29,187 nucleotides of DNA from TC-15 sp034437275 (lineage in GTDB: Bacteria; Chloroflexota; Anaerolineae; Aggregatilineales; Aggregatilineaceae), in contig DAOTUD010000070.1 in assembly GCA_034437275.1 (NCBI GenBank), forward strand, positions 1 through 29,187, read 5' to 3'. Positions 6,624-14,537 of this stretch are shown here, one piece after another; position 1 is the first letter of the stretch, and each line of letters begins with the position of its first letter. The notes beneath the pieces were generated by a model. It worked only from the letters and a program-made list of their open reading frames with translations, had not been told where the DNA came from and ran no database searches. A program made the translations under genes and the position numbers.

Positions 6624-7532
6624 ATGCAGCGCGACAACCTGTACACACTGGGATCAACTTACCTGCTGCTGACGCTCGGCGCAGTGCTGGGGGCGGTGCA
6701 GGCCGCTGTCTTTATGATCCCGGCGGACGTGATGCCGGGCGGCATGTCGTCGTTGGGGCTGCTGGTCTACGAATTGATCGGTGTGCCGGTCGGGGTGGCG
6801 GTGCTGCTGCTCAACATCCCGATCCAGGTGGTGGGCTACCGGATGCTGGGCGGGTGGCGGCAGGTGGCCAAGACGATGTACGTGGTCGCGGCGTATTCCG
6901 TGATCGTGGATGTGCTCACGTTCGTGGAGGTCGAACCCCTCAGCGACGACCGGCTGCTGAACGCGCTGTTCGGTGGGGCGTTGGGCGGCATTTCGAGCGG
7001 GCTGGTCTTTCGTGCGGGCGGGACCTACGGCGGCACCTCGACCCTGGCGCGCATCCTGCAAAACCACACTGGCATCCCGATGAGCAGCACCTTTCTCTAC
7101 ACCGACGCAGTGCTGATCGGGGCGGCGGGGCTGGTTTTCGGCTGGGAGAGCGTGCTGTATTCGGTCGTGTCGCTGGTGGTCGGGGGGCTGGCGGCGGATT
7201 ACGTCATGGAGGGGCCGAGCGTGATCCGCACCGTGATCATCATCACCGACTGTCCGCGCGCCATCGCCGACATGGTGATCCGCGATCTGCACCGCAGCGT
7301 GACCGGCTGGGATGCACAGGGCATGTACACCGGCGACACGCACACCGTGCTGTATGTGACGATTTCGCGCTCCGAGGCGGCGTTTCTGCGCCAGCAGGTG
7401 CTGGTCATCGACCCGCAGGCGTTCATGGTGATCGGGCAGGGCCACACCGCGTATGGCGCGACCTTCCGCCGCGTCAAGCCGCGCCGGGGAGCAGCCCGCG
7501 ATCCCTCACCCCCCGGCGCGGAGTCGTCGTAA
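6624..7532 (+). CDS. YitT/DUF2179-family membrane protein
   Basis: This 302-residue protein matches the YitT family: five or six membrane segments in the first about 185 residues, with the conserved features MIPADVMPGG and GGTYGGTSTLARIL, followed by a soluble C-terminal DUF2179 domain starting near VIRTVIIIT and containing AFLRQQVLVIDPQAFMVI. The role of the family is unsettled; transport has been suggested. The ATG at 6624 with AAAGGA five bases upstream is preferred because the family's N-terminus begins there; an in-frame GTG at 6534 is an alternative. The gene converges on the aldo/keto reductase gene with only 8 bases between. Confidence 0.87.
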   Translation: MQRDNLYTLGSTYLLLTLGAVLGAVQAAVFMIPADVMPGGMSSLGLLVYELIGVPVGVAVLLLNIPIQVVGYRMLGGWRQVAKTMYVVAAYSVIVDVLTFVEVEPLSDDRLLNALFGGALGGISSGLVFRAGGTYGGTSTLARILQNHTGIPMSSTFLYTDAVLIGAAGLVFGWESVLYSVVSLVVGGLAADYVMEGPSVIRTVIIITDCPRAIADMVIRDLHRSVTGWDAQGMYTGDTHTVLYVTISRSEAAFLRQQVLVIDPQAFMVIGQGHTAYGATFRRVKPRRGAARDPSPPGAESS

Positions 7533-7540
7533 CGGTGGGG

Positions 7541-8467
7541 TTACGCGCTGGCCTGGGGATGATCGGCACGCACCAAGTCCAGATCGGCTGCGCTGGCATT
7601 TGATGTGACCTGCTCGACCGTTTTGCAGCCGGGGATCACACACGTCACCGCCGGGTGCTGCAAGCACCACGCCAGCGCCCAGGGAGCCATCGCGACCCCC
7701 TCCGGCACTTCGCTTTGTTGGATCGCCTGCACCTGCTGGAGCTTGCGCTGGACCTTTTCGTCGTTGTGCAGCGAGCGCACATCATTCGGCGCGGTGAATG
7801 TATCGCCGGGCTGGTACTTGCCGCTCAGGTACCCGCTTGCCAGGGGGACCCGCGCCAGCACGCCCAGGTTTTGCTGCTGGCAAGACGGCAGCACCTTCTC
7901 TTCCGGAGTGCGGTCCAGCCGGTTGTAGATCACCTGGATCACGCTGGCCCCGACATCGGTCGCGTGGGCCGTCTGGTAGGTGTCGTCGTTATGCCGGATC
8001 GAAATCCCCAGGTGCCGGATCTTCCCGGCGTCCACCTGGGCATTGAGCGCTTCCCACAGGGCGTCCTGGTCGAACGCTTCATCGCTGCCGGAATGGAACT
8101 GGTACACGTCCACATAGTCGGTGCCCAATGCCCGCAGCGAGGCCTCCAACTGCGCGACGACCTCCTCCGGCGACCAGTGATCGGTGCGCTCGAAGTTGCT
8201 GTGGAATTTGTGGCCGAACTTGGTGGCGATGATCCAGTCCTCGCGGCGATCTTGCTTGAGGAACGCCCCGATCAGTTCCTCTGAGAGGTGATCGCCGTAA
8301 CATTCGGCGGTATCGATCAGGTTGATGCCCAGGCCTTTCGCCCGCCCCAACAGCCGGGCGACGGTGTCCCGGTCGAACTCCTGGCCCCATTCGCCGCCGA
8401 ACTGCCATGTGCCTACCCCGACGACGGAGGTTTTCAGGCCGGTTTTGCCCAATTGACGGTATTTCAT
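7541..8467 (-). CDS. Aldo/keto reductase
   Basis: This 308-residue protein should be a cytoplasmic NADPH-dependent aldo/keto reductase of the TIM-barrel superfamily. The catalytic tetrad is visible: Asp52 and Tyr57 (in IDTAECYGDH), Lys83 (ATKFGH) and His125 (YQFHSGSD). The start MKYRQLGKTG is the typical N-terminus; the ATG at 8465-8467 is preceded by AAGGAG at eleven bases. It is the last gene of the leftward series, after the 2-hydroxyacid dehydrogenase with a gap of about 76 bases. Its substrate is unknown; sugar or aldehyde reduction would suit the esterase and dehydrogenase neighbours. Confidence 0.93.
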   Translation of the reverse strand: MKYRQLGKTGLKTSVVGVGTWQFGGEWGQEFDRDTVARLLGRAKGLGINLIDTAECYGDHLSEELIGAFLKQDRREDWIIATKFGHKFHSNFERTDHWSPEEVVAQLEASLRALGTDYVDVYQFHSGSDEAFDQDALWEALNAQVDAGKIRHLGISIRHNDDTYQTAHATDVGASVIQVIYNRLDRTPEEKVLPSCQQQNLGVLARVPLASGYLSGKYQPGDTFTAPNDVRSLHNDEKVQRKLQQVQAIQQSEVPEGVAMAPWALAWCLQHPAVTCVIPGCKTVEQVTSNASAADLDLVRADHPQASA

Positions 8468-8543
8468 TGTTTTCAAATCTCCTTGCTGCAATAAACATCA
8501 GGTAGATTATAGGCTTTTCCGGCGGGCAGCGGGGCGACGGGGT

Positions 8544-9515
8544 TCAATACCCCGCCGCCAGGTCGACACGGTGCGGCAGCGGTTCGCCGCGCACCGCCCG
8601 GTTGAGCAGGTCGGCCAGCGCCGTCATGCGCAGCCGTTCGACCGCCGGCATCCCGCCCCCGCCGCCGCGATGCGGACTCAGCACCACGTTGTCGAGTTCG
8701 TGGAACGGCACAGCGGCGGGCGGGGTGTGCGCGCGGGCCTCAACATCTGGCGGGTAGGTGTACCACACGTCCAGCCCGGCCCCGAACAGCGTCCCGTCGC
8801 GCAGCGCCGCATAGAGCGCGCCCTGGTCGACCACGTCCCCGCGCCCGACGTTGACCAGGAGCGCGCCGTCCGGCAGGCACGCCAGTTCGTCCGCGCCGAT
8901 CAACCCGGCGGTGTGGGCAGTGCCCGGCAGCGCCACGATCAGCACGTCAGCGCGCGGCAGCAGGTCGTGCAGCACCGTGACCGGGTACACGTTGCGCTGC
9001 GTGCCGTCCGCGCGGCGGCGCACGCCCAGCACCGTCATGCCCAGCGCGCGGCAGACGGTCCCCACGCGCGTCCCGACCGCGCCATAGCCCAGGATCAGCG
9101 CCGTTTTCCCGGCCAGCAGTCGCGATGGCACCGGCTCGTAACGCGGGCGCCAGTCGTGGCGGCGGAAGGCGCGGTCGACCGGCACGAGCTGTTTGGCCGC
9201 CGCCAGCAGCAGCGCGACCGCCATCTCGGCGGTGGGCGGGGCGTTGTGGTGCAGGTTGTGGATCGCGATATCCGGGAAGTCGCGCATCAGCTCGCGCGTG
9301 GCGGTGGGCAGCCCGGCGAAGGGGATCACCAGCGTGTGCAGGTTGGGGCTGGTGGTCAGGTCGTCGCGGGCGGGGCGTCCCGCCACCAGGATGTGATATC
9401 CCGCCGGGGTGGGGCGCTCGGGGCCGGTCGTCACGCGGATGTTCGGCGGCAGCAGCGCGTGCAGGTGGGCCAGCGCGTCCGGGTCGGGGGCGTGGGCGAG
9501 ATGTACATCGAGCAT
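8544..9515 (-). CDS. D-isomer specific 2-hydroxyacid dehydrogenase family protein
   Basis: This 323-residue protein has the two-domain fold of NAD-dependent D-2-hydroxyacid dehydrogenases. The nucleotide-binding motif is LILGYGAVGTRVG, the substrate-binding arginine is in NVGRGDVVDQ, and the catalytic histidine is in LSPHRGG. The usual catalytic glutamate (EP in the family consensus) is replaced, because the segment reads DVWYTYPPD. The gene begins at MLDVHLAHA (ATG at 9513-9515) with AAAGG upstream. The frame stays open far upstream, but that part is the shadow of the esterase gene. It lies downstream of the esterase with a 170-base gap. The exact substrate is unknown. Confidence 0.88.
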   Translation of the reverse strand: MLDVHLAHAPDPDALAHLHALLPPNIRVTTGPERPTPAGYHILVAGRPARDDLTTSPNLHTLVIPFAGLPTATRELMRDFPDIAIHNLHHNAPPTAEMAVALLLAAAKQLVPVDRAFRRHDWRPRYEPVPSRLLAGKTALILGYGAVGTRVGTVCRALGMTVLGVRRRADGTQRNVYPVTVLHDLLPRADVLIVALPGTAHTAGLIGADELACLPDGALLVNVGRGDVVDQGALYAALRDGTLFGAGLDVWYTYPPDVEARAHTPPAAVPFHELDNVVLSPHRGGGGGMPAVERLRMTALADLLNRAVRGEPLPHRVDLAAGY

Positions 9516-9685
9516 GGGGGTCGGCCTTTCTGTTACGGTGTGTGTACCCAATCGGCGCGGGGATGTACACGCCCTGTCCCGCCGACAGTGAAGAATCGCG
9601 TCCCATTCGCGTATCATGTAGGTAGTGATGCGATGACGAGTAGAACGATGAACACGCAGAGAATGCGCTGGCGGGTGAGGCCAGC

Positions 9686-10660
9686 TCACTCCGCCCACAG
9701 ATCGCGCAGGAACGCCAGTTTCTCGCGCGTCTGGTGCGACGCGCCGCCCTCGTGATTGTTGTAGCGCCACACGCGCATCGCGTGCGGCCCGGCGTAGTGA
9801 TTGTACGCCGCGAACACGGTCGACGGGGGGCACGTCTCGTCCATCAGCCCGGCGGAAAACAGCGCCGGAGCCTGGGCGCGGCTGGCGAAGTTCATCCCGT
9901 CGAAATAGGCCAGCGTGGCGAAGACGGTCGCTTCCTTGTCGCGGTGGATGCTGCAAAAGTGCGCGATCTCCTGGTAGGGCAGCTTGTCGGTGATCTCGGT
10001 CGCGCGGCGGAAGTGGCACAGGAACGGCACATCCGGCATGGCCGCCGCCACGTCCGGCACCAGCCCGCTGACCGCCAGCGTGATGCCGCCGCCCTGGCTG
10101 GCCCCGGTCACGGCCACGCGCGCCGCGTCGACCGCCGGATGGCTGCGGGCCGCCTCGACGGCGCGCACCGCGTCGCTGAACACGCGCCGGTAGTAGTACG
10201 TCTGCGGGCGGAGCACGCCCTGCGTCATGTAGCCGGGGAAGGCCGGGTTTGCGCCCTCGACGGGCAGATCGGGCGTGTCGCCGTGCCGCCACGTGCTGCC
10301 CTGGCCGCGCGTGTCCATCACCAGGTGCGCGTAACCCGCGCTGCTGAACACCAGCCAGTCGAACGGAAAGCCGCGCCCCCCGCCGTAGCCGATGTACTCC
10401 ACCACGCACGGCAGCGGCGCGCTCCGCTGGCGCGGCAGCAGCAGCCAGCCCTTGACCGGCTGCCCGTCGTACCCGGCGAAGGTCACGTCGAACGTCTCGA
10501 CCGTGCGCAGCCCATAATCGACCGGCGCGAAGCGGGCGTCGAGCGTGTGCTGGCGGGCGGCGGCGAGGGTTTCGGCCCAGAAGGCGTCGAAATCGGCGGG
10601 TTCCTCGCGCGGCGGCTGGTAGTCCTGGAGTTCCTCAAGCGGTTTGTCGAAAAATGCCAT
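9686..10660 (-). CDS. Acetyl xylan esterase / cephalosporin-C deacetylase (carbohydrate esterase family 7)
   Basis: This 324-residue alpha/beta hydrolase has the typical CE7 length and motifs: RGQG at 118-121, the nucleophile Ser188 in GASQGG, Asp274 in LMDETCPPST, and His303 in NNHEGG. CE7 enzymes remove acetyl groups from xylo-oligosaccharides and related compounds. No signal peptide is visible, so it is probably cytoplasmic, acting on imported oligosaccharides. The ATG has AAAGGA eleven bases upstream. It follows the peptidase-like gene by 60 bases on the same strand. Its presence supports a carbohydrate-degrading lifestyle, together with the sugar-binding protein at the left edge. Confidence 0.93.
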   Translation of the reverse strand: MAFFDKPLEELQDYQPPREEPADFDAFWAETLAAARQHTLDARFAPVDYGLRTVETFDVTFAGYDGQPVKGWLLLPRQRSAPLPCVVEYIGYGGGRGFPFDWLVFSSAGYAHLVMDTRGQGSTWRHGDTPDLPVEGANPAFPGYMTQGVLRPQTYYYRRVFSDAVRAVEAARSHPAVDAARVAVTGASQGGGITLAVSGLVPDVAAAMPDVPFLCHFRRATEITDKLPYQEIAHFCSIHRDKEATVFATLAYFDGMNFASRAQAPALFSAGLMDETCPPSTVFAAYNHYAGPHAMRVWRYNNHEGGASHQTREKLAFLRDLWAE

Positions 10661-10720
10661 TGGGTCGGTGGTCCTTTCTTTAACGGTTATTCAGGTGATG
10701 ATAGTTCGCGGTGCTTACCC

Positions 10721-11983
10721 TCACCGCCCGTAGCGCGCGCAGTCCTGCCGCACGCCCGGCGGAATCTGCATTCCGCGTGTGAAGCGCATCAGCGGGCCAA
10801 GCGGCACCGGCTGGTACAGGCTTTGGTCCCACGCCCACAGCGCGAAGTGCACGTGCGGCCCGGTCGCGTAGCCGGTCCCGCCGGCGATGGCGATCATCTG
10901 CCCCTGGCGCACCGGCCCCACCTCGACCCACGCGAAGTCTGGCACCGCCGCCGCGTCGACACCCCACAGCGCCAGCGTGGCGGCGGGGTCCAGGTGGCCG
11001 TACACGGTGCTGGTGATCCCGTCCACAGCCACCACCCGCGCGCTGAAGCCGACGTCGATCAGGTGGTCGGGCGTGCCGTAGCGTTTGAGGTGCAGCGTCC
11101 CCGCGTGGGCGGCATACACGCCCTGTCCGGCGGTGCCGCGCGGCGTGAGTGCTGCGAAATCGACGGCGAAGCGGTTTTGCGGCGTGCTGTGATGGTAGCC
11201 CCAGGACACGGCCCAGACTGCGGCACAGTCGAAGGGCAGGATCAGCCGCAGCGGGGCCTGCGGCACGCCGGGCGCGGGCAGGTCGGGGTCATCGGGGATG
11301 GTGGCGTGCAGCGCCAGCGCCAACGCGGGCAGCGCGTCCGCGTCGGTCCAGCCCAGCACACGAAACGCGCCGGGATTGCTGCGCACTTCGGGCAGGAACC
11401 GGTCGCGGTAATGGTCGGAATCGGCGGGGGTGGGCAGGTCGCGGTAGGTGAGATCGGCCAGGGCGGGATCGGGCTGCACCAGCTCCGGCGAGAAATGCTC
11501 CAGCGGCCCCAGGTACAGGATATCGTCCGGCGCGGCGTCCTCGGCGGGCTGGGCATAGACCCCGTGTGCATCGAAGACGACCAGCCAGCGCCCAGCACGC
11601 AGCGGAGCCACCCGGCCCGGCCACGCGGCCAGCGTCGTCACCCCGTCCGGCAGCGTGACGACCAGCGGCAGCTCGAAGCGGCGTAAGGCGGCCCCGTCCT
11701 GGCCGGTGGCGCGCAGGTGAACCGTGTCGTCCTGCGCGGTGACCGCCAGCCGGGCCGGGCGCTGCACCGTGCCGTAGCCCAGCGCCAGCGTGACGCCGCT
11801 TTCCGGCAGGTGAACGGTCCCCTGCATGGCCGGCGTCAGCAGCAGGGTGTCGGCCTGGGCGGCTGCCGGGGCCGGGATCGCCAGCGCCAGCAGGGCCAGC
11901 AGCGCCAGCGCCGGGATCGTCCGCGCGCTAGCGCGACGACTCGGGCGGCAAGACATCATCATCGGCTGGTTCATCTGGCTCAT
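10721..11983 (-). CDS. Secreted M23/LytM-like peptidase homologue
   Basis: This protein of up to 420 residues has a hydrophobic signal region (about 22-43, ending AAAQ), a long unassigned N-terminal half, and a C-terminal M23 domain (about 245-385). M23 features are AVDFA with Asp275, TVYGHLD with His330, and GPHVHF with His377 and His379. The usual first zinc ligand four residues before the aspartate is Arg271; His264 or His265 might substitute, in the manner of LasA. M23 enzymes cut peptidoglycan peptides or act as inactive scaffolds. Several starts are possible: ATG at 11983, 11974, 11962, 11959 or 11956. All overlap the end of the upstream gene, suggesting coupling. Confidence 0.8.
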   Translation of the reverse strand: MSQMNQPMMMSCRPSRRASARTIPALALLALLALAIPAPAAAQADTLLLTPAMQGTVHLPESGVTLALGYGTVQRPARLAVTAQDDTVHLRATGQDGAALRRFELPLVVTLPDGVTTLAAWPGRVAPLRAGRWLVVFDAHGVYAQPAEDAAPDDILYLGPLEHFSPELVQPDPALADLTYRDLPTPADSDHYRDRFLPEVRSNPGAFRVLGWTDADALPALALALHATIPDDPDLPAPGVPQAPLRLILPFDCAAVWAVSWGYHHSTPQNRFAVDFAALTPRGTAGQGVYAAHAGTLHLKRYGTPDHLIDVGFSARVVAVDGITSTVYGHLDPAATLALWGVDAAAVPDFAWVEVGPVRQGQMIAIAGGTGYATGPHVHFALWAWDQSLYQPVPLGPLMRFTRGMQIPPGVRQDCARYGR

Positions 11984-12881
11984 CGAGTTCGTCCGGCGGC
12001 GTGGGCTGCTCCTCAGGGGCCGGGGGCGGCGCAGGAGCCTGTTTGGCCTGGCTGGCGGCGTGTACCTGCGGCCAGATCATGCTGACCGCTTCCTGGACGG
12101 CGGGGTTATTGGCGTCGATGGCGCGCGCCTGCTGGATGTAGTTCCAGGCTTGCTGCGGCGTCTCAGCCAGGTTCGCCAGTTGCAGCCAGGCCGCGACGTG
12201 CTGCGGCTGCATTTGCAGCACATGCGTGAAATGCTGGCGGGCTTCTTCACGCCGACCGCCCAATGCCGCCGAGGTGCCCATGTTGTAATACACCTCCGGG
12301 TTGCCGCCCGGCCCGGAAGGCGCGCTTGGTGGGTGGTACGGGGCGCGGGGCTGCTCCGGCTGGCCGCCCGGTCTGGGGGTGGCCGGGGCCAGGTTTTGCC
12401 CGGCGCTGCGACCGCCCATCGCCCCGGCAGCGACCACCAGCCCCATAAACACCAGCTTGAGCAGGATCACTTCGGGCGCGGTCCCTGGCGCGAACAGGAT
12501 GCACAGCCCGTAGATGAACAGCACGCCCAGCCCGATCAGCAGGCCGTAGCCGGTCGCCTGCTGCGGGGTGCGGGCGGTCCGCCGGATCATGCGGCGCGTG
12601 ATGTAGAACGTCACCAGGGCGGTGATGGTCCACTGGATGATGGACAGGGTGGTGAGGACCGACCAGCCTTTCATCGACTCCTCGAGCATCTTGTCCATTT
12701 CTTCCTGGATGCGTTCCTGCTGTTCGTCCGGGCTGGCGTTGGGGTCCAGGTCGGCGATGGCGCTTAGCCCGCGCGCTATGCCGTAGATCATCTGCGCGCC
12801 CAGACTCAGCACAATCCCAATGGCGGCGATCAACAGTACCACCTGGAATATCCGGCCATAGTCTAAGTTATCAAAGCTCAT
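11928..12881 (-). CDS. Membrane protein with C-terminal TPR-like repeats
   Basis: This 317-residue protein has hydrophobic segments near residues 11-35, 74-96, 112-130 and 138-157, a Pro/Gly-rich linker (about 165-192), and a TPR-like region (about 195-260: VYYNMGTSAALGGRREEARQHF, then a second helix pair). It ends in a Pro/Glu/Asp-rich tail. An ATG at 12879-12881 is chosen because GAGGAG sits four bases upstream; an in-frame TTG at 12893 is less likely. Its 3' end overlaps the peptidase gene by up to 56 bases. I do not recognise the whole protein. TPRs suggest it gathers partners at the membrane, perhaps for the envelope proteins encoded next to it. Confidence 0.82.
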   Translation of the reverse strand: MSFDNLDYGRIFQVVLLIAAIGIVLSLGAQMIYGIARGLSAIADLDPNASPDEQQERIQEEMDKMLEESMKGWSVLTTLSIIQWTITALVTFYITRRMIRRTARTPQQATGYGLLIGLGVLFIYGLCILFAPGTAPEVILLKLVFMGLVVAAGAMGGRSAGQNLAPATPRPGGQPEQPRAPYHPPSAPSGPGGNPEVYYNMGTSAALGGRREEARQHFTHVLQMQPQHVAAWLQLANLAETPQQAWNYIQQARAIDANNPAVQEAVSMIWPQVHAASQAKQAPAPPPAPEEQPTPPDELDEPDEPADDDVLPPESSR

Positions 12882-12940
12882 GGTTCTCCTCAATCAGCGT
12901 CCCGCTGCGCCCCACCAGTATACCATGCCGCGCCACGGGA

Positions 12941-14398
12941 TCATGCCGCGTGGTCGTCCTCGCCGGGGTGGTCGGCCTCGACCGTCGTCGGGGACTGCCG
13001 CCGCGAGATGATGACCAGCCCGATGATGCTCAGGCCCAGCAGCGCCGCGCCCCCGGCGATCACCGCCATCAGCAAGCTGTCGCTGCTATCGTCGTCGCTC
13101 TCGTCCGCGTCCGCGCGGGCGGCAGCGCCGCCGTCACCCGCCCCGTCGCTGGCCGCGTCACTACTGGAGGTCGCGGTGTCCGGGTCGGTGTTGAGCACAC
13201 GGTCGGCCAGGCCCTCGAAGGACGGGTTCCGGCTGGTATCGGCATCGCTCGGCGGCTGGAAGATCTGCTCGAGCGTCATGTCTTCCTCGATCACCAGCCG
13301 CACCACCTCGCGGATCACGGTTATCGGGATGCCGCCCGACCACAACCGCCCGTCGGGCAGGTACACCGACCGGAACTCGCCGTCGCCGTCCGCCAGCAGC
13401 ACCGCCGGGGTGCCGGTGCGCTCGTATTCCAGGAAGCGCGTCCGGGTCTGCGCGATCTGCTCGCTGTACTTTTCCTCCGCCATGCATTCCGTCAGCGCGT
13501 CCAGATCCAGCCCCAGCGCGGGCGCGCTCAACAGGCGCTCGATCCCGTCCTGGGAATACGCCGCGGCGGCCCCGTCGGTGCGCGAGCCGTCGAACAGGGT
13601 CTTGTAGGCGCTGTAGCCCTTGCCCTGCTCGGTGGCGCAGTAGGTCGCGTAGGTCGCGCGCTGCGAATATTCCTCCGAGGCCAACAGGTCGATCTCGAGG
13701 CGCAGCCGGCCTTCCTCGACCTCCAACGCGATCAGGCGCTCGACCTCGGCGCTGTAGTTGGCGCAGTGGCCGCAGGTGAAGCTCAGGAATTCCAGCATGG
13801 CGACCGGCGCATCCGCGTTCCCGTAGAGCAGCCGCCCCTGGGATTCCAGGCTGGCCTGCCACGCCGCGTCGATGGCGGCATAGTCCGGTTGGGGCGGGTC
13901 GATGCTGATCGTGGCCAGCGTGTCGTCGATCAGGCCGAAGCGGTCCGGCCTGGCGAACGCGATGATGAACATCGCCGCGCCGTCGTCACCGTAGGGCACC
14001 AGCACCAGGTACTGCGCCAGGGGCGAATCGTCGTTTTCCTGGATCACCCTGGCCCCTTGCAGGTCGCCCATCGTGTAGGGTTCGGCCTCGCCGCCGATCT
14101 GCTCTTCCAGGATCGCCGCCGGGTCGGGGTCTGGCCCCAGGTAGGGGATGGTCTGGATGCCGATGTAAGGGGCTTCCTGCTCGCCGGCCATCGCGCCCGG
14201 CGATACCAGCACCAGGTCGAAGTTCTGCGTGCCGGGGATGGCCTGCCACTCGTCGGGCAGCATCACGGTCAGCCCGTAGGCGTCCCAGGTGTATTGCTGC
14301 GGCGGGTCGTCCTGCGCGAGTCCAGAAGCCTGTACACTGCCGGGCACCGTGATCACCAGCAGCGCCACCAGCAGCCAGAGTACATGTCGTTTCATCAT
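12941..14398 (-). CDS. Membrane-anchored DsbA-like thioredoxin-fold protein
   Basis: This 485-residue protein has a signal peptide (1-24), an N-terminal domain (about 36-168, beginning YTWDAYGLTVMLPDEW) resembling PsbP/DUF1795-type domains, a DsbA-like thioredoxin fold (about 185-375), an acidic Asp/Ser/Ala-rich stalk (405-440), one membrane segment (442-465) and a short cytoplasmic tail. The redox motif is C209-G-H-C212 in FLSFTCGHCANYSAEV, and the cis-proline is P331 in RTGTPAVLL. It likely forms or isomerises disulfides in exported proteins. The ATG at 14398 (or 14395) is placed at the signal peptide; the longer open frame upstream lacks support. GGAG lies about 13 bases upstream. It shares strand and direction with other envelope genes. 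Confidence 0.88.
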   Translation of the reverse strand: MMKRHVLWLLVALLVITVPGSVQASGLAQDDPPQQYTWDAYGLTVMLPDEWQAIPGTQNFDLVLVSPGAMAGEQEAPYIGIQTIPYLGPDPDPAAILEEQIGGEAEPYTMGDLQGARVIQENDDSPLAQYLVLVPYGDDGAAMFIIAFARPDRFGLIDDTLATISIDPPQPDYAAIDAAWQASLESQGRLLYGNADAPVAMLEFLSFTCGHCANYSAEVERLIALEVEEGRLRLEIDLLASEEYSQRATYATYCATEQGKGYSAYKTLFDGSRTDGAAAAYSQDGIERLLSAPALGLDLDALTECMAEEKYSEQIAQTRTRFLEYERTGTPAVLLADGDGEFRSVYLPDGRLWSGGIPITVIREVVRLVIEEDMTLEQIFQPPSDADTSRNPSFEGLADRVLNTDPDTATSSSDAASDGAGDGGAAARADADESDDDSSDSLLMAVIAGGAALLGLSIIGLVIISRRQSPTTVEADHPGEDDHAA

Positions 14399-14537
14399 TG
14401 TGTGTTGTTGACTCCGTTTTCTATGTCGTATTCCGCAGCAGATTATAACATTGTGCGGCGTGCGTGTAGAGGCCGAACCCCGTCGCGCCCCCGCCACCGG
14501 GGCTGATCGCGGAGGAGGGGAAAGCGAAAGCACGCAC

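Noticed and set aside
9542..9570. GTGTAC/GTACAC inverted repeat upstream of the 2-hydroxyacid dehydrogenase gene
   Set aside because: Only six-base arms, with no promoter elements placed around it; too weak to call.
9516..10409. Long N-terminal extension of the 2-hydroxyacid dehydrogenase frame
   Set aside because: The extension runs through the esterase gene in another frame and has shadow composition; the family N-terminus starts at 9515 with its own ribosome site.
9734..11686. Long plus-strand open frame of 650 codons opposite the esterase and peptidase genes
   Set aside because: Arg/His/Gly/Val-rich composition and exact antisense position to two well-recognised genes show it is a GC-bias shadow.
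12950..14506. Plus-strand open frame of 518 codons opposite the DsbA-like gene
   Set aside because: Shadow of the DsbA-like gene; no ribosome site and no recognisable domain.
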